A DNA stretch of 64,000 bases from Thuidium tamariscinum. Lineage: Eukaryota; Streptophyta; Bryopsida; Hypnales; Thuidiaceae. The notes under the pieces are model-generated. The model did no database searches. It saw only the letters and a program-made list of their open reading frames with translations, and was not told where the DNA came from. Shown one piece after another: positions 13,168-23,542 of the stretch (the first letter of the stretch is position 1; the number at the start of each line of letters is the position of its first letter). The stretch is taken from the NCBI GenBank assembly GCA_947034885.2, contig OX344752.2, positions 20,421,386 to 20,485,385 on the forward strand. Direction: 5' to 3'. Position numbers and translations under genes: made by a program.

Positions 13168-14157
13168 ATGAGCCTCCACCCATGTTACTTGCCTTGCAGA
13201 TTGCATCATAAATTGCCGTGGATGCAGGCTAGATGGAGTATTGCTTTCCTGGTCATATTCGAGCTAGCAACCTTCGCATCAACCTCCTTCTTCTGGTTCT
13301 TCCCGGGTTTCGTAATCGCGGACCCCGTTCTCCGGCACGATCCTAATCCCGGTCAAGAACTTCGAATTCGTGCTCATGCCGACCCTAACGACGACGCCAA
13401 TGCCAACGACCCCAATCGTGCTGTCCCCGCTGCTGTCCCCAACCCCGATCCCGATCAAGAATTTCTTGTCATGCTCGAAAATGCCGAGCCCATCGTCGAT
13501 GACGCCAATGTCGCCGACCCAGCCCCCGATCCACCACCGCAACTTGGCCCACGCATCATCGCCTTCAAGTGGATCGTCCTCATGTCTGCCATGGACAACT
13601 GCGCCGACGTTGTCCACATCGTCCTCCTCTCCTCCGCCAGCATGATGCTAATTGAGAATATAGGCCACAGTGACATTCGAGGATGGCGGCCCACGGCATT
13701 CTACAACGTCGGCGTGCTGTACAAGCAAATCGCCCTAGTGGCAATCATCGCAGCTTTCCTTCGTCAGATCTGCTTAGCTTTGCCGTCTGAGCATACAAGA
13801 ATGCAGCTGCGACAGAGAGAACTTCAGTTGTGGACACACTTCGCACCGGCCCACCGGGTGTTCGGCTGGTGGGAGTATGGTCGAAAGTCGATCCAATCAC
13901 TGAACGTGGATCCCGTGACGAACACATCCGACGACTGGCGGTGGCAACGAGTGTTTGGTCAGGGCGCAGTGATTTTGTTGACGGGGACGTTGTTAGCTTG
14001 TGTGGAGGATAACACGGGCACCAGCTTGGACAATCTGGCGAGCTTGCTTCTGGCGACGGTCGTGGTGGCGTGCAGTTGGTCAGTGGGGGTTATGAGTTTG
14101 TCGCTCTTCAAAAGCGTCTTCTTCCTCGTGGGAAAGATACCGGGGGGGCGGCCCTAA
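13168..14157 (+). CDS. Orphan multi-pass membrane protein, ~329 aa, with an Asp/Pro/Asn-rich loop
   Basis: I do not recognise a family. The first ATG is at 13,168. A second at 13,222 (MQARWSIAFLVIFE) would place the first membrane segment at the N-terminus and is an equally good start. Hydrophobic segments lie at about 13,240-13,320, 13,555-13,660, 13,715-13,790, 13,955-14,000 and 14,020-14,140, suggesting four or five passes. Between the first two is a loop of about 80 residues, low in complexity and built from DPN, DAN and PDPD motifs, which is likely exposed and disordered. Coding is strongly C/G-biased at third positions, like the gene at 12.1 kb. A role in the membrane is the only inference possible. 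Confidence 0.7.
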   Translation: MSLHPCYLPCRLHHKLPWMQARWSIAFLVIFELATFASTSFFWFFPGFVIADPVLRHDPNPGQELRIRAHADPNDDANANDPNRAVPAAVPNPDPDQEFLVMLENAEPIVDDANVADPAPDPPPQLGPRIIAFKWIVLMSAMDNCADVVHIVLLSSASMMLIENIGHSDIRGWRPTAFYNVGVLYKQIALVAIIAAFLRQICLALPSEHTRMQLRQRELQLWTHFAPAHRVFGWWEYGRKSIQSLNVDPVTNTSDDWRWQRVFGQGAVILLTGTLLACVEDNTGTSLDNLASLLLATVVVACSWSVGVMSLSLFKSVFFLVGKIPGGRP

Positions 14158-15082
14158 CTTTCGTTGATAACTAGATATATACGCCTGTACGGGTACGATA
14201 ATCGTGGTTTTCTGTCGACGAGCATTACTCATACACTTGAACCTTTGCAGAGCTTTGCATCGATTATCCCTTCACGAATACGTCCTAGCTAGCTTCTCAA
14301 TCTCGATCAGTCTCGTTAATTAAATTGGCGGTCTTCCACTACTTCGGCACATTTCAGGAATTCATATCAACTTGAAATGTAAATCTACACGGGTCCTAGC
14401 TTTTAGAACCTCGTGCCTTTGTATGTCACGTTTTTTGGTGCTGGAATTGTGCGTGCCAATTTAACGGAATTGACAATTTGAGAAAGATACAGTGATTTGA
14501 TACGTAATTGATATGTGGATATTAAGCAGTTGAGTTTTGGGTTCATCCGGGAAACAAAGAGGAAATTAGGACTAAAACCTTATACTTGAGGCTGCAGACT
14601 GAAAATTTGAATTTGCAATCACATTGAGAAAGAGGATTCTGGAGTGCCAAACATAAGAATTGAATGAACTATTATTTTCTTTTATCTCGCTATCGTTCAC
14701 GTGATTACAAATGAGGCTTACTATTGAATATTGATAATCATGCCAGCAGTCGATCAGAGTCTTTGCAGGCATCAATCGAGTACTGACTATTGAGCTCTGT
14801 AGGTAAGCAGCGAAATGAAGTGAGACAGTGCTTAGTAGGTAGATAGAGTACGTAATGTACCGTAGTGGAACCAAAAATACAATTTTAGAATGAAAAAAGT
14901 TACACTCACAGGATGGTCACATGGGCTCTTGCTGATCTAATTTGCTTGACTGTCTAGTAACATAATAGATAGATTGACAACCAGAAAGTTGTTTAATTAA
15001 TTAGGCTCATAAGGACCCGGGTGATAGTGTTACCTCAATGGTGCTGGCTACTCCGATCCTTGGATTAATTGTTTGAAATCAA
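14158..15082. other. Intergenic, nothing recognised
   Basis: The stretch runs from the downstream flank of the 13.2-kb membrane-protein gene to the TIR element at 15,083. A minus-strand open frame of about 100 codons around 14.6-14.9 kb has no recognisable domain and no coding-type composition. Confidence 0.5.
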
Positions 15083-15813
15083 GGTGAATGCAAGAAACAC
15101 TTGTACTATTTGTTGCGTTTTACTACAGTACTCATGACTTTTTCTGGAGTACTTTAAAATTAGAAAATTAATTTGAAAAAAATTTGAAAAATATGAACAA
15201 TGTATAGACCTCTAAGATGAAGGTTTTCACCGTAGGAAATTGATAGAAAAATTCTCTAAGTAGGAGAATTTAAAAAGTGCCAAACCTCAAGAAAATACAT
15301 ACTTTCATGTTTTAATTTGGAAAAAATAGTAAAAATAAGTAAATTCAAAAAATAAAAAGTGGCCATTTGCAACAATTCTATGGAGATGGTCATTCACCAA
15401 AAAAAACACCAAAATAATATTTTATATGTTTCAAAATTCAAGCAGAAAGAAGCTCACTTTGTAGACTTCTACACCACACAAAAATAACTTTTTTCAAAAT
15501 CCCTCACGTGGAGAGATGTGAATCTACTAGAAGACCATCTCATCCAAATTTCATCTCATAATCATTAAAAAAAGGTACTCCTTAGTACTAAAAACCTCCA
15601 AATTCTCATTTGTGACATTTAATCACTAGTACTATTTTAGTATTAAACTATTTTTGAAAATTATGAAAAAATTATGTAAGGTGTATGATAGACATGAGTA
15701 CCTTCTCTAGAAATATTGAGTCATTTCGAGCAAAAATGCAAAAGTTATGACCAAAAAACAGATCAGCACTTAGCTTGTGATGGAAAATAGTACAAGTGTT
15801 TCTTGCATTCACC
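15083..15813. mobile_element. TIR element family 'A', 0.73-kb copy
   Basis: The ends are GGTGAATGCAAGAAACAC and its inverse GTGTTTCTTGCATTCACC. The interior is closely related to the copy at 19,881-20,601 (AGTACTTTAAAATTAGAAAA, CTCTAAGTAGGAGAA, CCAAAATAATATTTTATATG). It is non-coding. The flanks share only ATCA, so the target-site duplication is uncertain. Confidence 0.88.
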
Positions 15814-16965
15814 CATCAGTGACTTGATATTTCCATTCTGTACTAAACTCTTGCATGCCTCTAAGGGGCACTCAAACCTTTGAATTCTGTGTCAAATAGA
15901 TTCCTTTAAAATGTAAAGCATTTTAAGTAGGCTCAATTTTGTAAATATTTATCTGTCACACTGATCACTGTGATCAGGAAATCATTTTCTATGATCATTT
16001 ATCAAACACGCTGAATTTTTTTACAGTTTGGATGCCGAGTAACTTTCATCAGTTTCATGTGGATGGGGTGCAGAATACAGTCAACAATATGTTTTAGCTA
16101 GTTTAAACGTTCAGGACTTCTGGGTCTGCATCATCTGAATATTTATTACATTGCAACTTTGCAAGCAAGGGGAGCTACATCAGTACATCACTCACTGACA
16201 TGACATCATTCAGTTTTAGTCAGTCGAACTGCTCGCGAAGGAACCAAACCTAAGCATGTGTTACATGGAACTCTGCTTAGGAAACTTGTATTTCATAATA
16301 AGCGCATACCAACAGTAGTTGCACAATTAACAAAGAAAGTTGGATCTGTACAGATTTTCTACACAGAACACAAAGTCTGCACATACTCCGCAAAGCCTGC
16401 CTGCATTTAATCCTGAAAAGTTTACACCTCCCACAATAGCTATCCAAATGGATTCTTCATAAACCTAAGCGGCTCCCAGTCGACCTCATGTACGTTGATT
16501 ACCTAGCCTCAACAAGGCAGGGCTAATGTCGCCTAATCAAGACCGGATGAGAATGTGCATCTTGTTCTCTGCCATAAAAGATTGATTTGGAGATGAAGGA
16601 GTTGAAATGAAAGCAGAGATATATAAAGAAATACTTACTAAGCAGTGGTCTTGAGAGCATCATCGATCACTTTGTTCAGCTGCTTTCGATTCCAACAATT
16701 AAGCTAAAGCATAATTCCATCTTGTGCATATTCAACATGGAGCGCCTTACACTAAGCCCAATGCCAATTGAGTTGGAATGAGGACGTACTACCCCACTGC
16801 AATGGTTTCTCCCTTACCCTCTAAGAGCACGAGGTCGTCGTTGAGGTAGTCAAGAGTGGGAGCTACCTGAAAGTATAACCACTCCCGTCTGCTTTCATAT
16901 TTTGAAAGGATGGGCATTTCAGTGCTAATTATTTTCTTCAATCGAAGTGCTAACCGCTCTACCGT
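15814..16965. other. Probable 3' flank/UTR of the 17-kb gene plus unassigned DNA
   Basis: Composition is moderate. No ORF of interest was seen. The part nearest 16,966 is probably the 3' UTR of the minus-strand gene that ends there. Confidence 0.4.
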
Positions 16966-17577
16966 TCAGATATCCACTTTATTGTAAGGCCGCCTTCCTA
17001 TCAAATTGGACTTAAACAAACGATGATTTATGCAAACTTTATAGGGCAAGCTGTCCCAAAGATCCTTTAATTTTCTACTAAACTTCAATTGGTGAACAAG
17101 GACGACCTCACTTTCATAGTCTATAACAAAGGCAGTACATTTGGTATACAATAAATAAGGGAATCCACCAGGCTCTAATTTGTTAGCTTCTGGTATGACC
17201 CTATTATCGAACCCTACACTTCTGAGAGCTCGGAAGCAGTCTCTAGTCACGAAGATATCAGAAGTGTTGATGGGAATTGAAATAGGCAAGTAATTGAGAT
17301 CGTCAAAAGTTAAACCCATGCCGACACTTTTCAACCATCGAAACAATCGATACGTTTCTCCTCGAAGGATCGGCTTGAATGTATTCAAAACCAACATGGC
17401 CATCTTGGAGTGTGGGGATTGCCACCAGTCAATGACCATGAATATGATATTCGGCAAGGTGATGACAAGAGTAGCGATGAAGAGGCCCAACTTCACCCTG
17501 AACTGATTCCAATTAAAGCACTCTGCAACGAAATTCAAGGTGACAAAGAGAAGGATCAAGAATACAGACAGATCCAT
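16966..17577 (-). CDS. Orphan two-pass membrane protein, 203 aa
   Basis: I do not recognise a family. The ATG at 17,577 opens a hydrophobic segment at residues 2-20 (MDLSVFLILLFVTLNFVAE). A second follows at about 28-50 (KLGLFIATLVITLPNIIFMV) before a WW motif. The remaining ~150 residues are a mixed, probably cytosolic or lumenal domain with several aromatic and basic patches and the sequence PGGFPYLLYTKCTAFVID. The frame is uninterrupted in otherwise AT-rich DNA and ends at TAG. It lies in the same island as the orphan membrane proteins at 12.1 and 13.2 kb, but I see no sequence repeat linking it to them. Its function is unknown. Confidence 0.6.
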   Translation of the reverse strand: MDLSVFLILLFVTLNFVAECFNWNQFRVKLGLFIATLVITLPNIIFMVIDWWQSPHSKMAMLVLNTFKPILRGETYRLFRWLKSVGMGLTFDDLNYLPISIPINTSDIFVTRDCFRALRSVGFDNRVIPEANKLEPGGFPYLLYTKCTAFVIDYESEVVLVHQLKFSRKLKDLWDSLPYKVCINHRLFKSNLIGRRPYNKVDI

Positions 17578-17964
17578 TACTACTAACTAATTCAATCCAC
17601 TGGAACAAAGGAGAAATCGATCGGTAAAACTCACTAGACTACGTCCAAAGAGAAATCCACTTATCACAAGTGCGACGAGCAGCTTTCCTTAGCTAGAGCG
17701 AGATTCTCAATCTGGAAGCAAATGAACGTACTTCAAATGTGCAGAGTTCCGAGTGAGACCGTTCGATCTAAAGGCCTAAATTTCTACAACTATAGGGAGA
17801 GGTCTAAATTAAAGTCTCTCCAGGATACTACTAAAATAAAGAGTCGATAAAACGTGTTGTTGGAGACCCTATTGATCGGAGCGCCCAGTGGACAAGCTAG
17901 CTATGGCTTACGGGAGATCGAGAAAACTGAACGATTAATCTTAATCGATCACGCACGCACTTGC

Positions 17965-18245
17965 CATGACTGACAACAGGCCATGGCCATCTAACTTACC
18001 GATCGAAGCTGCAACACTAACCGAGTGACAAAAACGAATTAAAGCACCGACGAAAGCTGAGGAGATCCACGCTTAGTCGTGCTGAAGCTAAGGAAGACCA
18101 TTTTCCGCTGCCTTCCTATTGGACTATGATGACTGAGACTAGGCCGCGACCATCTAACCGATCGAAAGCTAGCTGCAACACTGACCGAGTGATAAAAACG
18201 AAAGGTGAGGAGCACTGAGCTTAGTTTGGCCGAAGGAAAAGGCCA
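17965..18245. repeat. Tandem duplication upstream of the 17-kb gene, two units of ~120-150 bp
   Basis: About 17,965-18,115 and 18,127-18,245 share, in order, CATCTAAC, CCGATCGAA, GCTGCAACACT, ACCGAGTGA, AAAAACGAA, GCTTAGT and GGCCATTT-like blocks. The copies are imperfect. The position suggests a duplicated promoter or 5' UTR segment of the minus-strand gene starting at 17,577. Confidence 0.65.
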
Positions 18246-18396
18246 TTTCTACAAGACGTGGTCTGTAGACCGAGTACCAAGACCAGCTAAGTTAGTACTA
18301 CTCGTGTTAACTGACCTCCAGAATCTTTCTTTGCAACTTGGAGACGATGGAGTGACCGACGTTCAGTCGAAGATAGATTTTATCATAAACTATTAA

Positions 18397-19760
18397 TATA
18401 TGTAGCGCAAGGAATTAGAGCCACTTGCTTGCTTGAAATGATTAGAGTACTGCAGTCGGTAAGAAAGCGGTAAGAAAGTTGGCCCAAAGTCTACAGCATA
18501 ACATTATCAACCCTAGAAGGACTCTGCGGACACTTATTGTCCGATGGATGATTTCTAACAGATCTCCACTTCTCCAGTCGATAGAGTAGAGAGTATTCAT
18601 CCAACTGTTTTTTTCCAATAATAGGCTTAGTAGTGAACAGAGTTTGGCTGCTTTTCGGCTCATTGAAGGCCCTTGTTCTTTAGTGCAACTGAAGATTCTA
18701 AAAAAACGGCACACCGAATCTTTAGGACAGTAGCAGGCCAGCCTGCCCTAATATGAAATTTATATGCATGGGCATCTTGTTTTTCCAAGAAAATTTTCAT
18801 CATGCCTTCTCCAAATTTGGATAATAGGCAACAGGCAAGCTGTCCATGTGAAGTTGTGAACAATTGGGCAGTTCCTTGAGAGAAAAACAACAAAGCAGTT
18901 ACATCTCAGGACAAAAATAGAGGCGACTTTGGGGACGAGTATGGGCCAAATTCCATGCATTTACTTCCAAAGGCGGCTATAGAAATTGATACCTTCTCTA
19001 CAAAGTAAGAAGCAAAGTTAGCATACTCATGAACTAGTGCAAGAAGGTTTTCCACAACATCTATGCAATCTGTCTTTCCAATGCCTCGTCACACACTAAC
19101 ATCTCTTCAGCTCCCCCCTCCTCCCTGCGTCCCTTCATCATGCTCTTCGGAGGTAGCTGAAATTGTGGACCACTTGAAGAGTGTTCACAAAGCTGAATCT
19201 TAGCAAATTGATGTCATTGTTGGCTGTCTAACATAGAGCTATCTTCTCAATTTGCCAAGACTCAAAAATGACAAACACAATCATCTAGATAGGAGTTCGA
19301 AGAGACTATGATGGCTTTTCTATAGCTGGGTAGCTAACATACTACGTTGGAGGGAATGACGGAGTGAAGGAGATGAGAATGGGTTTTCACAGAACTTTTA
19401 CCGTATCATTCGTGAGGTTGTGTACCCTTCTCTAAAGATTGAGAGAGAAGAAGAGTATTAAGTACATTCGGTAGTTCAAGAAGTAAACTCAAGAAGCACC
19501 TCCTCTAAACCATCTTCAAGCACTTGTTATGACCTTGAACAAACTGAAATTTCGATAGGTCTTCAGTGGGTTCTTTGGACTACCGAGAATGACGATGAGT
19601 ACTGGAAGTAGACCTACCTTGAAGAAGGAGATGTTGACAATGAAGGATTCATAAATGAAGAACGATTTGAGAACAACTTGTGGTGGATGCAGGTAAAACT
19701 CTTCCCTTCCTATTTGCTCATCATTTCATTTTTTGTAAAGAGAAGAACAAACCATTTCCA
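18397..19760. other. Coding-like relics of unknown origin
   Basis: Minus-strand frames between 18,442 and 19,090 and plus-strand frames near 19,490-19,690 have protein-like composition. An example is the plus-strand frame with SSSKPSSSTCYDLEQTEIS near 19.5 kb. They are interrupted and match no family I recognise. They could be decayed gene or transposon pieces. Confidence 0.3.
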
Positions 19761-19880
19761 AATTCTATAAGAGATAGAACAATCACATTTTTCCTATTTG
19801 ACATATTCTTATATAAGATATAACTTGAGAGTGAATAGGAAGACTTGAAATTTGGCAATAGATATTCCTTACTTCAATAG

Positions 19881-20601
19881 GGTGATTGCAAGAAACACCT
19901 GCCGATTTAGTTGCGTTTGGCTGATTTTTTCGGGAGTACTTTAAAATTAGAAAATTAATTTAAAAAAGATATAAAAAATATGAATAGTGTATATACCTCT
20001 GAGATGAAGGTTTTCACCGAAGGAAATGGATAGAAAAACTCTCTAAGTAGGAGAACTTGAAAAGTGCCAAACCTCTAGAAAATACATACCTTCATGTTTT
20101 AATTAGGGAAAAATAGTAAAAATAAATATTTTCAAAAAATAAAAAGTTTCTATTTTCAACAACTTTATAGAGATGGTCATTCACAAAAAAACCCACCAAA
20201 ATAATATTTTATATGTTTCAAAATACAAGCAGAAGGGAGCTCATTTTGTAGACCTCCACACCACATAAAATTAACTATTTTTAAAAATCCTTTCCTGGAG
20301 AGCTAGAAGTCTATTAGAAGACCATCTCATCCAAATTTCATCTTGAAATCATTAAAAAAAAGGTACTCCATAGTACTAAAAAACCCTAAACTGCAAAGTG
20401 TGACATCCAATTGGGGTCTATTTTTGGATAGTAAAATATTTTTGAAAATTATGAAAAAATTATGGAAGGTTTATGATAGTTATGAGTACCTTCCCTACAA
20501 ATCTTGAGTCAATCGGAGCCAAAACACAAAAGTTATGGCCAAAAAACAGATCAGCACACGTAGTGTGACATAAAATAGGACAAGTGTTTCTTGCAATCAC
20601 C
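19881..20601. mobile_element. TIR element family 'A', 721-bp copy with 6-bp target-site duplication
   Basis: It starts GGTGATTGCAAGAAACAC, ends GTGTTTCTTGCAATCACC, and is flanked by CAATAG on both sides (19,875-19,880 and 20,602-20,607). This is the best-bounded copy of the family and gives the termini and target length. It has no coding capacity. Confidence 0.92.
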
Positions 20602-20607
20602 CAATAG

Positions 20608-22370
20608 AAAATGTCAAACAAATGCACCAATTCAGAGAAAGTTATTACCTTTTTCATGGAGAGAGAAAACACAACTTTTCGTACAAAACTCTTTCTTTGT
20701 TACTTCTTTCAAAACATTCATAACTAACTTCCTTTCTTATTTTGAAGATTTGAAGTTCTACATACCAAAAAAATGTTTCTACAAAGATTTTTTGTAACTA
20801 TTTCTTACCAGATTTGTAAAGGCATGGGTATTGACTCTTCTTGATACAGTCGAATCTCTACTTCAAAAACGAAGAGAATCATTCATAATTTCTTAGAATC
20901 CAATTCAATAAAACCGCTTCCTTCAAAGTAACCTTTATTAATTCCATATTCCTACTATTGTCAGTAGAAAATGAAACTGCCCCAAAACGTGATTGTTGCA
21001 TATATTTCACATAATCACTACTTAGCTAGTATGAGTTCACATTACTTCCAGAGCTTCAGAAGCACCTCAAACTACACACTGCAGAATATGCAAACACTAG
21101 TGTAAGTAAATCGTATGAAGACTCATAGTCAAAGTAATTAACCAATATTTCTTATTTCTAAAACTTCCACTGACAAAAGAATATACTCAGAAGATGGGTC
21201 AGAAGCTCACCTCATTATATTTCTTCCTTTTGAATCACAATTAACATTCCAGTTTTGTTTCTCTGTGACTTCTTCTACCTACAAGATAAACTGCTGAAGC
21301 ATTTAAAAAAGAAAGCACTTGAGAGCAAACACCAAAATTCATTGCCATCAACAACCACAAGTGCAACATTAGGAGAACTGTTAACATTTGGTCAATTTGG
21401 GAATAAGCTAGAGAGCTAGAGGTGACGAACATTCAACATGGAACGATAAATGCCAAGTCCTGTCAATTTCTAGCTCCAACCCTAATTTAGAGAATGTGTC
21501 CACCACAACAATAACTCAAACCACAAGAGAGTTTGTGGATGCACCTCGTCATGGAGTGTACCTCACCACCTTCGCAAAATCAAGTGACGGCACACCTGCA
21601 AGTATGAAGCCAAGACCGGTTGCAGAAGGGAAGTGCAAGGCACCTTCAGGTACCTCATATTCCTCACCTGCACATTAACAAGCAAAGTGTCAATGCTTCA
21701 TTCCTTAGGTTAAAGTATTCTACTTTCTTACTTAGTCAAAAAGATAAACAACGTAATTCAATAATTGTGGTTACAAGGAAATCCATTCATGTTTGCTAAA
21801 ATCTTGCTCTTGGACATGTTGCAAACCTCTTGTGAAAGTGCAAGCTCCCCATGTCCAGAAAATTCAATATGCAATTTACATGTGACTAGAGATTGCTGAG
21901 TCTTACTAAATTCAATCACTTACACTATCCTCACATCCCATAGTTTGATGACCTCACTCTATAGAATCACAAACTTGTCAGACATACTATGGAGAATATG
22001 CATTGAATAACAAGAAAATATGGGTAATTATGAATATAAAACCTAATTTTTTTACGGAACATGTTCTTTAGCTTCGGAAGGTTTTTTGCTCTAATTTGCA
22101 CTCTTTCATACTGTAGCTGCCCAAGCAGAGATAAGTGGCATCTTCTAAATATATCCAAAAATTGAAATGAATTCAAGTATACCTAATTTGATAAGTGAAA
22201 TCAATTTCAAAATCCTCAAATTACAATGTTAGGAACCTCAAACATCAAATTGTCAGAATGTTATTTTATCAAATCACAACCATGTCTTTGAACTATCGTT
22301 ACCGCAACAATAAAAAAACATGTAACCCTTTTCTCTCAAATAGATTCCTAATGGAAAAGGTACCTGAGAT
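20608..22370. other. No gene recognised
   Basis: The DNA is AT-rich with short frames only. A 60-codon plus-strand frame at 21,496-21,678 has plausible composition but no recognised motif and no supporting splice context. Confidence 0.4.
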
Positions 22371-22991
22371 TTGCAAATTGCAAAGGATTTGGAGAAAGAA
22401 ACTACGGCGCAGAATCGAAGTCAAACAATCCAAAAACACCCTTGTCCCAAGCAATCAATACTTGTAGCAGCTCTAAAAGTATTGCGGAAGTCGAAGCTAA
22501 ACCGAGGATTGAAAAAGCAAGCTCTCCTTACTGATGTGGGTCCAATGACAATGTCAGAGGAGCTTGGGAGGATGCGGTCTTCAACATCGATGAGGAAGAC
22601 CAACATAAGTGATTTGGTAAGCCTTCTTTACAACAGCAGTGTCCCCCAAACCACCTCTTATGCTCTCCCCAATGTAGACTCCCTAGAACCAGTTAGGTTT
22701 CAAAAACATGTTATTGAACACAACAACAAAGACACAGTGCACCAAAACTTAGATCAATGGACAATGGGGTATTTGCTGCGAGAATACACTATTCAAGAGA
22801 CCGGTGAGAAGCAAGCAGTTATTCGATTAGAAATGAATTATGAAATGGATGTATTTGTTTGGTGCACTTCTTCAAAAGACCTGGACGAGAACACAAAAAG
22901 GGTTCTAAAGACAATAGCTATTTGCTCACTGATGGTCGTGGAAGGCACCGTCGGAGATGATGATCATTGGAAGGCAACACATCGTCCTTAG
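22371..22991 (+). CDS. Unrecognised ORF, ~206 codons, possibly an exon or relic
   Basis: This is the longest uninterrupted frame of the 18-26 kb region. It is basic at the N-terminal side (ALKVLRKSKLNRGLKKQ), and the second half reads like folded protein (QWTMGYLLREYTIQETGEKQ, then RLEMNYEMDVFVWCTSSKDL). It ends at TAG. A further plus-strand frame at 23,102-23,542 (Ser/Lys-rich) could be a following exon or a separate relic. No domain is recognised and no promoter was seen. It may be part of a decayed transposon or a lineage-specific gene. Confidence 0.35.
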   Translation: MQIAKDLEKETTAQNRSQTIQKHPCPKQSILVAALKVLRKSKLNRGLKKQALLTDVGPMTMSEELGRMRSSTSMRKTNISDLVSLLYNSSVPQTTSYALPNVDSLEPVRFQKHVIEHNNKDTVHQNLDQWTMGYLLREYTIQETGEKQAVIRLEMNYEMDVFVWCTSSKDLDENTKRVLKTIAICSLMVVEGTVGDDDHWKATHRP

Positions 22992-23101
22992 AGAATAGTA
23001 CTTCTGATGATGATGACACGTTCAAGAGCAATAGTGAAGAAAGCGATGTGATGTAAGAAGAAGAGACATGAGCTATTCCACTTAGTTCTATTAACCCTAA
23101 T

Positions 23102-23542
23102 ATGCTAGGACAAAACCTAAACAACAAAGTTGGACTTCTAGCAAGTCGCTCTCAAAGTTCTACACAAACTCTTGATCTTGAAAACATCAACCCTAGTATA
23201 CTACATCAAAGCCCATCCATTTCTTCCTTGAAGAGAAGGGTGAGAATGAAAATGGTCAGTTTTGCAAAGGGATTGCAAGTCGAAGCAAGTCATTCGACAA
23301 GTAGGGCACACAAAACAAAAGTAAGGGAGGGCAGCAAGTCCAGTGATGACGCTACGCCTTCCCATCGTCTCCATTCTTCCATGGATGGGAAGGAAAAAAA
23401 AGTTGATCCTTTGCTTGGCCAATTTGCAAGTGAACAATGGAGTTCCAAGGAAAGAACATTCTCTAGCAATCCAATACTGTTCACGGGAAGAAACCCTGGA
23501 AGTACAAGATTGTACGGAAGATTACCATCATATCCCTTATAG
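23102..23542 (+). other. Ser/Lys-rich open frame, unknown
   Basis: A 146-codon frame with low-complexity Ser/Lys/His composition and no recognised motif. The opposite strand is also open over part of it, so even the coding strand is uncertain. Confidence 0.2.

Noticed and set aside
13279-13694. Overlapping frames on both strands within the 13.2-kb membrane protein
   Set aside because: Products of the low-complexity Asp/Pro-rich coding stretch. The long frame covers them.
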